Source: Burkholderiales bacterium
GTDB taxonomy: Bacteria; Pseudomonadota; Gammaproteobacteria; Burkholderiales; Burkholderiaceae_C
Assembly: GCA_016213325.1 (NCBI GenBank)
Contig: JACRAY010000029.1
Location: 282,443-346,442 of the forward strand
Length of the DNA: 64,000 bases
Reading direction: 5' to 3'
In this document: in pieces, positions 44,143-53,897 of the stretch
How positions within the stretch are numbered: the first letter of the stretch is position 1
Layout: each line of letters begins with the position of its first letter
The notes under the pieces: generated by a model
Databases searched by the model: none
What the model was told of the DNA's origin: nothing
The model's input: the letters and a program-made list of their open reading frames with translations, nothing else
Made by a program: the position numbers and the translations under genes

Positions 44143-45039
44143 TTACTTCTTCGCGTAGTCTTCCATCGGCTTGTCGTTGGGGCTGGCCCAGGCGGCCTTG
44201 GTGCTCTCCGACAGCGGCAGGCCGACCTTGGTGTTCTTCGGCGGGATCGGGCTCATGAACCACTTGTCCCACAGCTTGGCCATCTCGCCGCTCTTGATCA
44301 TGGCGCTGATCGCGTCGTTGCCGACCTTCTTCAGGTTGTTGTCGTCCTTGCGGATCATGATTGCGATGGGCTCGACGCTCAGCACCTCGCCGACGATCCG
44401 GAAGTCGGCCGGATTCTTGGCGTTGGCGATGTTGCCTGCAAGGATCGAGCCGTCCATCACGAACGCGTCGGCCCGGCCCGTTTCCAGCAGCAGGAAGCTG
44501 TCGGCATGGTCCTTGCCGAACACTTCCTTGAAGTCGACGCCCTTGGCGCGCTCGTGCTTGCGCAGGTGCTGCACGGAGGTGGTGCCGGTGGTGGTGGCGA
44601 TGTTCTTGCCGTTCAGCTGCGCGATGTTGGTGATGCCCGAATTGGCCTTGACCGCGATGCGCACTTCTTCCACATAGGTGGTGTTCAGGAACGAGACGTC
44701 CTTGGCGCGCGTGGCGTTGTTGGTGGTCGAGCCGCACTCGATGTCGACGGTGCCGTTCTGCACCAGCGGGATGCGGTTCTGCGAGGTGACCGGCTGGTAG
44801 TTGACGGTCAGCTTGCGGCCGACGGCCTTCTCGACCTCGGCGACGATGCGCTGGCACACTTCGACATGGAAGCCGGCGAACTTGCCGTCGCCGGTGGTGT
44901 ACGACAGGGCACCGGAGGACTCGCGAACGCCCATGGTGATGGCGCCGGAGGCCTTGACCTTGGCGAGCGTGTCCGCCTGCGCGAATGCGCCCGAGGCGGC
45001 GATGGCCGACACGGCCAGGACGAACAGTTGCTTCTTCAT
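44143..45039 (-). CDS. gltI: glutamate/aspartate ABC transporter substrate-binding protein
   Basis: The 298-residue periplasmic protein has a signal peptide MKKQLFVLAVSAIAASGAFA with cleavage after AFA. The mature part has the family landmarks GVRESSGALSYTTGDGKFAG (near 36) and QNGTVDIECGSTTNNATRAK (near 98), the latter very close to GltI. The start ATG 45037-45039 has AGGAGATA before it; an upstream in-frame extension (MPRIAVVLL...) lacks a signal-like start. It heads the gltIJKL group. Confidence 0.95.
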   Translation of the reverse strand: MKKQLFVLAVSAIAASGAFAQADTLAKVKASGAITMGVRESSGALSYTTGDGKFAGFHVEVCQRIVAEVEKAVGRKLTVNYQPVTSQNRIPLVQNGTVDIECGSTTNNATRAKDVSFLNTTYVEEVRIAVKANSGITNIAQLNGKNIATTTGTTSVQHLRKHERAKGVDFKEVFGKDHADSFLLLETGRADAFVMDGSILAGNIANAKNPADFRIVGEVLSVEPIAIMIRKDDNNLKKVGNDAISAMIKSGEMAKLWDKWFMSPIPPKNTKVGLPLSESTKAAWASPNDKPMEDYAKK

Positions 45040-45082
45040 GCGTATCTCCTGATTGAAGCGTTGGGGTAATAGGACAACGGCG

Positions 45083-45122
45083 ATTCTAGGCACTGGGGTT
45101 TTCGGGATTACCCGGATTACCC
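45083..45122 (-). promoter_or_regulatory. candidate gltI promoter with tandem 9-base repeat
   Basis: A -10-like TAGAAT (45083-45088, minus strand) lies about 45 bases before the gltI ATG. A perfect tandem repeat of GGGTAATCC fills 45105-45122 and would cover the -35 position. Two adjacent identical 9-base units on the same face of the promoter are what a dimeric regulator might bind. The -35 match itself is poor, which would suit an activated promoter. Confidence 0.45.
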
Positions 45123-45157
45123 TAACGGCAAGCAGCCTTCGTGCCGGGGTTGCGCCC

Positions 45158-46567
<1,410 letters not shown>

Positions 46568-46658
46568 TCAGTGGGTGCCGTGGCCTGGAGTGGCGCGACT
46601 GTAGTGGCGCCCCGCGGCCGGCGCCAATGCTGTTTGCGCGCCTGGTTATGCAAGAAAG

Positions 46659-47591
46659 TTATGGCCTCGGGCGCTCGCTGGCGAGATAGGTCCACAGCGC
46701 CTGCACGGTGCCCTTGGCGGAGTCCTTGCCTACGGGTTTTTCCCGATAAGCCCGCACCTCCATGGCCATCTCCAGCCCCTTCACGTCGGGCGGCGCCGCG
46801 TTGACCAGCCGGCGCGCGCGCAGTTCCTTCTTCACCGCGCTCTGCGGCAGGAAGGCGATGCCATGCCCCTCGAGCGCCATCACCTTCAGGCCTTCGGCCA
46901 TGTCGGTTTCGTACACGCGGTCCAGGTGGATGGCGGTGCTGGCCTGCTTCAGGATCAGCTCGGTGACGCGCCCCAGGTAGGCACCCGGCGCGTAGCCCAG
47001 GTAGGGCAGCGGGTGTCCCGCGCGCCCCGGCAGCTTGAACATCGGCTCGCCCTGCGCATCGGGCTTGCAGTAGGGCGCCAGCCCCTCCTGCCCCAGCACC
47101 ACCATCTGGTAGCGGTCGGCGTCCAGCTGGAACGGCTGCGAGGTATGGTGGTAGGCGATCAGCAGGTCGCAGCTGCCTTCGACCAGCCGCATCACGGCGT
47201 CGTGCACGTTCAGCGCGATCAGGCGGCTCTTGATGGGGCCAAATTTCTCGCGCAGGCTCGACACCCACGCCGGGAAGAAGGTGAAGGCCAGCGTGTGCGG
47301 CACCGCGAACTCGATCACGTCCTGCCCCGCCGCCGAATGCCCGCGCAGCATGGCGCGCGTGGTCTGCAGCGCCTGCAGCATCTCGAGCGCCTGCGAGTAC
47401 AGCGTCTCACCCGCCGGTGTGAGCCGCGTGGGGTACGAGCTGCGGTCCACCAGGTCGGTGCCGGCCCACGCCTCCAGCGCCTGGATGCGCCGCGAGAAAG
47501 CCGGCTGCGTCACGTGGCGCAGCTGCGCCGACCGGCTGAAGCTGCGCGTCTCGGCCAGGCTCACGAAGTCCTCGAGCCATTTCGTCTCCAT
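46659..47591 (-). CDS. LysR-family transcriptional regulator
   Basis: The 310-residue protein has an N-terminal winged helix (METKWLEDFVSLAETRSFSR to about 60, with VTQPAFSRRIQALE as recognition region). A LysR substrate-binding domain follows. It is directly upstream of aspA on the same strand, and gltIJKL lies just beyond. A role in controlling aspartate/glutamate use is a reasonable inference, but the effector is unknown. The tandem repeat upstream of gltI is a possible target. Confidence 0.9.
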   Translation of the reverse strand: METKWLEDFVSLAETRSFSRSAQLRHVTQPAFSRRIQALEAWAGTDLVDRSSYPTRLTPAGETLYSQALEMLQALQTTRAMLRGHSAAGQDVIEFAVPHTLAFTFFPAWVSSLREKFGPIKSRLIALNVHDAVMRLVEGSCDLLIAYHHTSQPFQLDADRYQMVVLGQEGLAPYCKPDAQGEPMFKLPGRAGHPLPYLGYAPGAYLGRVTELILKQASTAIHLDRVYETDMAEGLKVMALEGHGIAFLPQSAVKKELRARRLVNAAPPDVKGLEMAMEVRAYREKPVGKDSAKGTVQALWTYLASERPRP

Positions 47592-47597
47592 GGCCGA

Positions 47598-48038
47598 TTA
47601 TGGTCGGAGGGGACAGTTGCAGCCCTTGTCGAAAATCACCTTCCACTGCCCGGGGGCCTCCAGGCGCCAGATCGACATGAAGCGGCCGATCAGCTTGCCG
47701 TCGGGGTCGTGCACCGGCCCCGAGCTGATGGCGAGCGAGCCCGACTTGAGCACTTCCACCTCGTCGGGCGCCCACGAGAAAGGCGCCTTGGGTCCCTGGT
47801 AGAAGCGCGACCAGTTCTGCGTGACGGCGTCCTTGCCGTGCGTGGCGCGCGGGCTGAAGAACACCGTCTCTTCCGCGAGGAAGGAGCTGAAGGCCGCGAG
47901 ATTGCGGTCGGCCATGGTCCTGGCAAACGCGATCTCGGTGGCGCGCACCTGCTCGCGCAGCTGTTCGGGCGTGGCGGCCGGCGGGGTGGCCGCGCAGCCC
48001 GCGAGCAAGGCGATGAAGAGGACGGCAAGGAACTTCAT
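47598..48038 (-). CDS. NTF2-like lipoprotein (DUF4440/SnoaL type)
   Basis: The 146-residue protein starts at ATG 48036-48038 with MKFLAVLFIALLAGCAAT. The lipobox LAGC at residues 12-15 predicts a lipoprotein. The remainder resembles DUF4440 proteins: an N-terminal helix with FARTMADRNLAAFSSFLAEE, then strands including GRFMSIWRLEAPGQWKVIFD. These domains bind or turn over small molecules, and the substrate here is unknown. The start overlaps the stop of the upstream gene, and the stop lies six bases before the LysR gene. Confidence 0.85.
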   Translation of the reverse strand: MKFLAVLFIALLAGCAATPPAATPEQLREQVRATEIAFARTMADRNLAAFSSFLAEETVFFSPRATHGKDAVTQNWSRFYQGPKAPFSWAPDEVEVLKSGSLAISSGPVHDPDGKLIGRFMSIWRLEAPGQWKVIFDKGCNCPLRP

Positions 48039-48508
48039 GGCGCAGGCACCTGGGCGAACGTCTTCATCACGATGGCGCGGTCTTCGTCTTCGGCAATCGC
48101 GGCCACCGCCTGCTTCGCCAGCGCATAGGCTTCGACGTACGGCTGCCGGCGCCCGGCAACCTGCGCCGCGTGGGCGAAGATCACGTGCGCAAAGGCCAGC
48201 TCCCAATCGGGCGTGTCGACGTGGCCGACGAAGAAGTCGCGCATCTCGCTGGCATAGGCCAGCGCGCGGGCGCCGTCGCCCACCAGCGCATGCACCTGCG
48301 CCAGCAGCATCTGCGCGCGCATGCGGTTGATCTCGTTGCCGACCGCCGACCAGAGCCAGGCCGAGGCATGCGCAGCGTCGAGCATCTCGGCGTGGTACTC
48401 GGGTTCGCGGCCGTGGTCCTCGGCCAGCTGCCAGCCCCGGTTGTTGGCTTGCCTCGCAAGGTCGAGCCGCCACTTGTGGGCTTCGTCTTTCATCTCGGCG
48501 GTGGTCAT
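48035..48508 (-). CDS. helical protein of unknown function
   Basis: This 157-residue protein starts at ATG 48506-48508 and overlaps the NTF2-like lipoprotein start by four bases. It is Ala-rich and predicted mostly helical, with segments such as AEMLDAAHASAWLWSAVGNE, QMLLAQVHALVGDGARALAY and EAYALAKQAVAAIAEDEDRA. This resembles a short TPR-like array. There is no signal or membrane segment. I do not recognise the family. Confidence 0.75.
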   Translation of the reverse strand: MTTAEMKDEAHKWRLDLARQANNRGWQLAEDHGREPEYHAEMLDAAHASAWLWSAVGNEINRMRAQMLLAQVHALVGDGARALAYASEMRDFFVGHVDTPDWELAFAHVIFAHAAQVAGRRQPYVEAYALAKQAVAAIAEDEDRAIVMKTFAQVPAP

Positions 48509-48521
48509 CGGCTGGTCCTCT

Positions 48522-48935
48522 TCAGGGCGCGGGCTTGGTCGGCAGGCCGTCGGCCACCTGGAACCAGCCCACGTGCGTATCGTAGTAGCCGTGCATCTGC
48601 GGCTCGCGGTCGACCGGCTCGGTGAACAGCGCGCGCGCGATGTGCAGCTCGCCCGCCCACTGCGGCGACTTGAAGAACATGGGGCTGCCGCACGAGCCGC
48701 AGAAGCCGCGGCTGGCGCCCGTGCCCGAGTCGTACCAGCGCAGCACGCCGCGCGGGTCGTCCACCTGCGACTTCGCCGCGTCGGCGCCCACCCAGGTGAC
48801 GAACGCCGCGCCGTGGGCGCGCTGGCAACGCGTGCAGTGGCAGTGCGCGACCCAGCGGGTGGGCAGGCCCACCGCGAAGTGCACCGAGCCGCACAGGCAA
48901 CTGCCGCGGGTGGTCGGGGTGCCGGCGTCCATCAT
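48522..48935 (-). CDS. GFA-family (glutathione-dependent formaldehyde-activating-like) protein
   Basis: The 137-residue protein has the zinc-cysteine pattern of the GFA fold: RGSCLCGSVHFAV (10-22), VAHCHCTRCQRAHGAAFVTW (about 29-48) and GFCGSCGSPMFF (about 78-89). Members bind zinc and are linked to thiol conjugate chemistry, but most are uncharacterised. The start could be ATG 48933-48935 or the next ATG. It overlaps the GST stop by four bases. Confidence 0.9.
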   Translation of the reverse strand: MMDAGTPTTRGSCLCGSVHFAVGLPTRWVAHCHCTRCQRAHGAAFVTWVGADAAKSQVDDPRGVLRWYDSGTGASRGFCGSCGSPMFFKSPQWAGELHIARALFTEPVDREPQMHGYYDTHVGWFQVADGLPTKPAP

Positions 48936-49567
48936 GCGTCCCAGTGCTCGCGGAAGACCGCCGCGACTTGCGGGTGCGCCTCGATGCGCTGCAGCGTCGC
49001 GAAGAGTGCGGGCCGGCTCTTTTCCAGGTGGGCGCGCGTGCCGGACCACCTCGACACCACGGCCGCCAGGAAGTCGAGCGCGCCGGGCTGCCCGCCTGTG
49101 AGGTAGGGCGTGCCCTCGAACATGTCGGCGAACACGTCCCAGTTGCGGTGCAGGTACTGGCGCGCGGCCTGGCGCACGTCCTCCTGCGCGCCCTTCTCTT
49201 GCGAGACCGTGAAGCGCTCGGGGTAGTCGATGACCGTGATCGCGACGTAGCAGTTGGCCGGGATGTACACCAGGCCGCGCAGCACGCGCGCCCGCTCGCT
49301 CTCGCCCTCGGGCAGCAAGCCCGAGCCGGGGTGGGCCAGCCCCAGGTGGAGCAGGATCGCCGCGCTCTCCGACATCACCGTGCCGTCGGGCAGCACCAGT
49401 GTCGGGATCTGGCGCAGCGGATTGACCTTTGCCAGCTCTTCCACGGCCGAGTCGGTTTCCCAGTTGGAAGCGCGCACGACCCGGTAGGGAACCTTGCAGG
49501 CGCGCAAGCCCAGCTCGGCGGCTGCCGATCCGCTGCCGCGGCTGCCGTACAGCACATGTTCCTTCAT
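48932..49567 (-). CDS. glutathione S-transferase family protein
   Basis: The 211-residue protein has an N-terminal thioredoxin-like domain with VNPLRQIPTLVLPDGTVMSE (about 49-68), which contains the cis-Pro and the glutathione gamma-Glu site SESAAILLHL. An all-helical C-terminal domain follows. The catalytic Ser or Cys near GSRGSGSAAAELGLRAC is in the usual place. The substrate is unknown. It overlaps the GFA gene, which is also thiol-related, and the two may work together. Confidence 0.9.
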   Translation of the reverse strand: MKEHVLYGSRGSGSAAAELGLRACKVPYRVVRASNWETDSAVEELAKVNPLRQIPTLVLPDGTVMSESAAILLHLGLAHPGSGLLPEGESERARVLRGLVYIPANCYVAITVIDYPERFTVSQEKGAQEDVRQAARQYLHRNWDVFADMFEGTPYLTGGQPGALDFLAAVVSRWSGTRAHLEKSRPALFATLQRIEAHPQVAAVFREHWDA

Positions 49568-49580
49568 GCCTGGCTTCTCC

Positions 49581-50084
49581 TCATGATGCGACGATGGCCC
49601 AGCGCTCGTGGTCGCGCCAGCGGCCGCCGATTTTCAGGTAACGCGGCGAATAGCCTTCCCGGGCGAACCCGCAGGCCTTCACCAGCGCGATGGATGGCGC
49701 GTTGCCGGGCTGGATGTTGGCCTCCAGCCGGTGCAGCTTCAGCTGCGTGAAGGCATGGCGCGCCACGGCGGCCAGCCCCTCGCGCATCAGGCCCCGGCCC
49801 TCGAAACCCGCGAACGCGTAGTAGCCCAGGTAGGCGCTGCGGAACACGCCCAGGATGATGTTGGTGATGTTCACCACGCCCGCGATCTCGTGCGTCTCTT
49901 TCACGCAGACGAACAGCGCGCAGTTGCCCGGCTGCGCCATGCGCTGCACATACTGCCGGAAAGCGACCGGCGTGGCGGCCGCGGTCACCCACGGATGGTG
50001 CAGCTTGCGGCTTGCGCGCGCGCGCGCCGTGAACTCGCGCTGGTCGGCCAGCGCCGGCGGTCGCAGGTAGATGCGCGACGCCAC
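49581..50084 (-). CDS. GNAT N-acetyltransferase (RimJ/RimL type)
   Basis: The 167-residue protein is RimJ-like. It has IYLRPPALADQREFTARARA at the N-terminus, GYYAFAGFEGRGLMREGLAA (acetyl-CoA loop, about 90-109) and a C-terminal block GFAREGYSPRYLKIGGRWRD. The start is GTG 50082-50084, immediately after the VOC gene. No suitable ATG exists. The target may be a protein N-terminus or a small molecule. Confidence 0.85.
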   Translation of the reverse strand: MASRIYLRPPALADQREFTARARASRKLHHPWVTAAATPVAFRQYVQRMAQPGNCALFVCVKETHEIAGVVNITNIILGVFRSAYLGYYAFAGFEGRGLMREGLAAVARHAFTQLKLHRLEANIQPGNAPSIALVKACGFAREGYSPRYLKIGGRWRDHERWAIVAS

Positions 50085-50089
50085 GCCCT

Positions 50090-50440
50090 TCACTTCGCGT
50101 ACTTCGGCTGGTAGAGCTGCACCTTGAAGCCGCCCGGCACCTGGAAGAAGGTGACGAGGCCGTAGCCGTGGTCCTCCACCTCCTGCGTGAACTCGACGCC
50201 GCGGGCGCGCAGCTCCTGCACCGTCTGCTGGATGTCGTCGCAGTAGAACGAGAGGTCGCAAGTACCCGAAGCCGCGCCTTCGGGCTCGGTCGGGTGCACG
50301 CCCAGGTCGGCCTCTGGCGCGTCGAAGATCAGCCAGCCGTCGCCCACGTCGGTGCCCGGCAAGCCCAGCTTGTCGCGGATGAAGGCGCGCAGCGCCGCCG
50401 CCTCGGACGAATAGAACATCGCATGCATGCCGCGAATCAC
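50090..50440 (-). CDS. VOC-family (glyoxalase-like) protein
   Basis: The 116-residue single-copy VOC domain has two beta-alpha-beta modules. The first starts at GMHAMFYSSEAAALRAF. The second holds CDLSFYCDDIQQTVQELRAR and ends VPGGFKVQLYQPKY. The start GTG 50438-50440 has AAGGAGG eight bases upstream. VOC proteins bind metals and act on varied small molecules. Its role is not deducible here. Confidence 0.85.
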   Translation of the reverse strand: MIRGMHAMFYSSEAAALRAFIRDKLGLPGTDVGDGWLIFDAPEADLGVHPTEPEGAASGTCDLSFYCDDIQQTVQELRARGVEFTQEVEDHGYGLVTFFQVPGGFKVQLYQPKYAK

Positions 50441-50454
50441 GGGATGGCCTCCTT

Positions 50455-50979
50455 TCAGAGCTGTCGCACCAATCGCACGATGACGGCCGCCAGCAGGGCG
50501 ACGTTGAGCGTGAAGGTGAGCTGCACGCCCGGCGCCCGGCCCAGCGTGCCGTCGCGCAGGTAGCCCCACCAGTAGATGAAGCGGGCCACGGCGAAGAACA
50601 CGCACACGATGGGCACCAGCTGAACCTGCTGCGGCTGCAGCAGCGTGGCCAGCGCCAGCGTGCACAGCGCGAACCACACCAGCTGCTCCAGCGTGTTCTG
50701 CAGCACGCGGCAGTGGATCTGCAGCCGCTCGCTCCCGGCGCCTTGCAGCGGGTTGTGCGCGCCTTCGAAGAAGCGCAGGCCCAGGATGTGCAGGCAGACC
50801 GCGGCGTAGGGCAGCATGGCCACCACGAGCCACTGCACCGCGAGCACGAGGCGCTGCGACGGCGTCTCGAGGCCGGGCATGGGCGGCACCACCGCATAGG
50901 CCGCGCCCAGCACGACGAACGTCCCGGGCACCGTGAACCAGGCGGAGCGCGCCAGGCGACGTTGCCGCTCGGGCTTCAC
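50455..50979 (-). CDS. MAPEG-family membrane protein
   Basis: The 174-residue protein has four hydrophobic segments (about 13-33, 42-65, 98-118 and 135-170). It shows a MAPEG-like signature around RFFEGAHNPLQG and QNTLEQLVWFALCTLALATL, plus RFIYWWGYLRDG. MAPEG proteins handle glutathione or lipid-derived substrates in membranes. Two cytosolic thiol-related genes (GST, GFA) lie about 1.4 kb downstream. It overlaps the next lipoprotein gene by four bases. Confidence 0.85.
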   Translation of the reverse strand: MKPERQRRLARSAWFTVPGTFVVLGAAYAVVPPMPGLETPSQRLVLAVQWLVVAMLPYAAVCLHILGLRFFEGAHNPLQGAGSERLQIHCRVLQNTLEQLVWFALCTLALATLLQPQQVQLVPIVCVFFAVARFIYWWGYLRDGTLGRAPGVQLTFTLNVALLAAVIVRLVRQL

Positions 50980-51422
50980 TCCTTCTCTTTCGGCGCCGGG
51001 GCCTGGTAGGTTTCGCCGTGGTCCACCAGCGCGGCGGCCATCACCCCATTACCGGCGTCGCGGCAGCGGAACTCGTACACGTGGCCGGCCTTGAAGATCC
51101 CGGTGAGCGCGGGGTAGCGGTAGTCCGGTGCGTTGCCGCAGGTGATGCCTACACGGTGTTCGCCCGGCGCCACCTTGACCGTGATGGGAAAGCCGCGGAT
51201 GCCGTCGCCATACAGCGTGCCGTCCACCGACACCAGGTTGGCGTACATCGGCGACGCCAGCTCGCGCGACGCCACCAACTCGGCGAGTTCGAAGTCCGGT
51301 TTCTCGGGGCCGCCGTAGGCCCGCACCGGCGGCCCAAGCACGGCGCCTATGCCCACGCAACCGGCCAGCATGGCACCGGCCGACAGCACGGCCGCGTGCA
51401 ACTTCCACTGTGAACTGCTCAT
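50976..51422 (-). CDS. putative lipoprotein, unknown function
   Basis: The 148-residue product has a signal segment (AAVLSAGAMLAGCVGIGAVL) with lipobox LAGC, so lipid attachment is predicted at Cys22. The mature part contains PITVKVAPGEHRVGITCGNA and AGHVYEFRCRDAG, a short beta-rich fold with two cysteines that could form a disulfide. I do not recognise a named family. It is tightly linked to the MAPEG gene. Confidence 0.75.
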   Translation of the reverse strand: MSSSQWKLHAAVLSAGAMLAGCVGIGAVLGPPVRAYGGPEKPDFELAELVASRELASPMYANLVSVDGTLYGDGIRGFPITVKVAPGEHRVGITCGNAPDYRYPALTGIFKAGHVYEFRCRDAGNGVMAAALVDHGETYQAPAPKEKE

Positions 51423-51469
51423 CGCTTGGTCCTCCAGCCGCCAATCTTCGGGCGTCCGGCCCGCTGTGT

Positions 51470-51922
51470 CTACAGGCGCTTGCGCATGAAAACGCTGTTG
51501 GGGTCGTCGGTGTAGGCGCCGAACGGGCCGCAGCGCCGGTAGCCGTGCTTGCCGTAGAAGGCCAGCGCTTCGCCCTGCAGGTAGCCCGTCTCCAGCGCGA
51601 GCTCGGCCACGCCGCGCGAACGCGCCTCGGACTCCAGCAGCGCCAGCACGGCCTGCGCCACGCCGCTGCCCCGGTGGCCGGGCTCGGTGTACATCCGCTT
51701 CAGCTCGCCGAGTTCCTGCGTCAGCACCACCGCGCCGCAGCCCACCGCGCGGCCGTCAGCCGACCGCGCCACGGCGAACAGCACGTTGGGCGCCGCCAGT
51801 GCCTGCACGTCGATGCCGTGGTGGCTTTCGATCGGGTACAGGGGCACCTGGTAGGCGTCGAGTGCCTCGATGAGGGCGACGACTTCGGGCTGTGCGGGCG
51901 ACTCCAGCGATGCGCGGACCAT
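51470..51922 (-). CDS. GNAT N-acetyltransferase
   Basis: The 150-residue protein has the GNAT core. ELKRMYTEPGHRGSGVAQAV (about 73-92) holds the acetyl-CoA loop R-G-S-G-V-A, and ETGYLQGEALAFYGKHGYRR (about 111-130) is the C-terminal motif. It is close to small-molecule acetyltransferases of the PanZ/YhbS kind in size. The substrate is unknown. Confidence 0.88.
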   Translation of the reverse strand: MVRASLESPAQPEVVALIEALDAYQVPLYPIESHHGIDVQALAAPNVLFAVARSADGRAVGCGAVVLTQELGELKRMYTEPGHRGSGVAQAVLALLESEARSRGVAELALETGYLQGEALAFYGKHGYRRCGPFGAYTDDPNSVFMRKRL

Positions 51923-51932
51923 GCCGCCGATT

Positions 51933-52583
51933 TTACCGGCGGCGCTCCAGCACCACGTGCGTCGCGTGCTCGCTGGCTACGTGCCGCGTGCACACGTAAC
52001 CCAGCTTGCGCAGGTCGATGCCTTCGAACAGCGGCTCGCCCGACCCCAGCAGCACGGGCGAGATCGCCACGTGCATCTCGTCGACCAGCGCTTCGCGCAG
52101 GTACTGGCGAATGGTGTCCGGCCCGCCGCCCAGCCGCACGTCCTTGCCGGCGGCGGCCTGCTTCGCCAGTGCCAGCGCCTCGTGGATGCCGCCGGTGACG
52201 AAGTGGAAGGTGGTGCCTCCCGCCATCTCCAGCGGGGGCCGCGCATGGTGCGTGAGCACGAACACCGGCACGTGGTACGGCGGCTCTTCGCCCCACCAGC
52301 CCTTCCATTCGAAGTCGGGCCACGGGCCGCGGATGGGGCCGAACATGTTGCGCCCCAGGATCCAGGCGCCCATGTTGTCGAAGCCGCGCATGGCGAACTC
52401 TTCGTCCAGCCCGGTGCTGCCCTTGTCGTTGCCGAACAGCTTGCGCTGGAACGTGCGCGTGCCGAACGCCCAGGTGTGCAGCTCGGTGCCGCCCTCGCCC
52501 AGCGGGTTCTCCAGCGCCTGGTTGGGGCCCGCGCCGTAGCCGTCCAGCGAGATCGTGAAACTCTCGACACGCAACCGGCTCAT
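51933..52583 (-). CDS. dihydrofolate reductase-like protein (RibD C-terminal family)
   Basis: The 216-residue protein has the RibD-C fold. FTISLDGYGAGPN lies at 9-21, GAWILGRNMFG near 72 and DVRLGGGPDTIRQYL (NADPH loop, about 148-162). It ends with VAISPVLLGSGEPLFEGIDL. Such proteins are annotated as dihydrofolate reductases or deaminase-reductases, but most lack a known substrate. It starts five bases after the SnoaL-like gene stop. Confidence 0.9.
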   Translation of the reverse strand: MSRLRVESFTISLDGYGAGPNQALENPLGEGGTELHTWAFGTRTFQRKLFGNDKGSTGLDEEFAMRGFDNMGAWILGRNMFGPIRGPWPDFEWKGWWGEEPPYHVPVFVLTHHARPPLEMAGGTTFHFVTGGIHEALALAKQAAAGKDVRLGGGPDTIRQYLREALVDEMHVAISPVLLGSGEPLFEGIDLRKLGYVCTRHVASEHATHVVLERRR

Positions 52584-52587
52584 GGTG

Positions 52588-52980
52588 TCACCTCGCTCCT
52601 GCCTGCAACATGGCGCCCATTTTCTGGTGGACCAGGTTGATGGCTTTCAGCGGCCGGATCATCACCTTGAACTCCACGATGCGGCCTGCTTCGTTCCACT
52701 TGATGATGTCGACGCCGTTGACCACGATGCCGTCGATCTCGGTCTCGAACTCCAGCATGGCGTCGGTCGGGCCCACGATCTCGCGCACGTACCGGAACGT
52801 CGGGTTGAAGAACACCTGGAAGGCCGCCGCCAGGTACATGAAGGCCAGCTTCTTGCCGCGCTGCGGCGCGTGCACCACCGGCGAGACGAAGACGGCTTCG
52901 TCGTCCAGCAGGGCATTCAGGCCGGCGGTGTCTTGCCTTTTCGCGATGCGGTGCCAGGCGGCGATGGGGTGTTCGGTCAT
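52588..52980 (-). CDS. SnoaL/NTF2-like protein
   Basis: The 130-residue protein has the pattern of an NTF2-like cone fold. It begins IAAWHRIAKRQDTAGLNALL, has DEAVFVSPVVHAPQRGKKLA, and later DGIVVNGVDIIKWNEAGRIV and FKVMIRPLKAINLVHQKMG. It is cytosolic and the ligand is unknown. It lies directly downstream of the P-loop kinase-like gene. Confidence 0.88.
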   Translation of the reverse strand: MTEHPIAAWHRIAKRQDTAGLNALLDDEAVFVSPVVHAPQRGKKLAFMYLAAAFQVFFNPTFRYVREIVGPTDAMLEFETEIDGIVVNGVDIIKWNEAGRIVEFKVMIRPLKAINLVHQKMGAMLQAGAR

Positions 52981-52993
52981 GCAGGTCTCCGGC

Positions 52994-53554
52994 TCAGGTG
53001 TTCGTGGACGATGCGGAACTGGCCATTGTCACGGGCTGCAGCCCCTCGAGGAAGGCGTCGGCCTGCGACGGCTTCGTGAATTCGGCCCACGCCAGGTGCC
53101 CGTAGTCGGGGCCGTCGCTCAGCGCCTGGTACTTGCGCTGGTTCTTGTCGAACGTGGTGGCCGCCCACAGCAGGACCGAGTCGCGCGACAGGAACGACCG
53201 CGCGAACGACTCGCGGTTGCCGTGCCACAGATCTTCGCGGCGCAGCCAGCGCCGCAGCGTGCGCCACGTCACGCGCGACATCACTACCGTACGGCTGAAG
53301 TTGAGCCACACCACGTGCGTTGCCTTCGGCCACAGCACTTGGCGCACCACGCTGTAGTTGCCGTCGGCCACCCAGCGCTCGCCCGTGGTTGCCGCGTCCA
53401 CCGAAGCCGCGAACTCGTCGTCGGGCCGCTCCACCCAGCCGGGCGCCCAGTGCAGTGCGTCCAGCTCGATGAAGGGCGAGCCGGTCGCATCCGCCAGGCG
53501 CCGCCCGAAAGTGGATTTGCCGCTGCCGCTGGTTCCGACGATGACGAATCGCAA
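52994..53554 (-). CDS. P-loop NTPase, adenylate-kinase-like
   Basis: The 186-residue protein begins RFVIVGTSGSGKSTFGRRLA, a clear Walker A. It has SPFIELDALHWAPGW (about 26-40), a motif common in adenylate-kinase-like or FlaR-type kinases of small size. The lid-like block RTVVMSRVTWRTLRRWLRRE is Arg-rich. The start is TTG 53552-53554 with GGAGGC six bases upstream. No ATG fits. It is probably a small-molecule kinase, with the substrate unknown. Confidence 0.85.
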   Translation of the reverse strand: MRFVIVGTSGSGKSTFGRRLADATGSPFIELDALHWAPGWVERPDDEFAASVDAATTGERWVADGNYSVVRQVLWPKATHVVWLNFSRTVVMSRVTWRTLRRWLRREDLWHGNRESFARSFLSRDSVLLWAATTFDKNQRKYQALSDGPDYGHLAWAEFTKPSQADAFLEGLQPVTMASSASSTNT

Positions 53555-53622
53555 GGCCCGCCTCCGAAAGGGAAGCGGGGATTGTGTCACGCAGGGGCGG
53601 GCCCCGGCGCCCGCATGCCGGC

Positions 53623-53892
53623 TTAGCGGGCGAAACGGATCTGCGACCGTTCTTTCGCCTTGGCCGCCTCGACCGCGCGGTTGCGCGGCTCGGCCGAAGT
53701 CACCATGCTGCGGATCAGCGTGCGGGCCGACTCCGCCACCTCTTCCACCGCCCGGTCGAACGCTTCGCGATTGGCCTGCGACGGCACGCTGAAGCCCGAG
53801 AGCTTGCGCACGAACTGCAGCGACGCGTCGCGGATCTCCAGCTCGGTGGCCGGCGGCTCGAAGTTGAAAAGGGTCTTGATGTTGCGGCACAT
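53623..53892 (-). CDS. DUF2277 family protein
   Basis: The 89-residue protein opens MCRNIKTLFNFEPPATELEI, the hallmark of the DUF2277 family, and continues with an Arg/Ala-rich helical body ending AKAKERSQIRFAR. The family is widespread and has no assigned function. The ATG is at 53890-53892, just after the remnant VOC gene. Confidence 0.92.
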   Translation of the reverse strand: MCRNIKTLFNFEPPATELEIRDASLQFVRKLSGFSVPSQANREAFDRAVEEVAESARTLIRSMVTSAEPRNRAVEAAKAKERSQIRFAR

Positions 53893-53897
53893 GGGCG

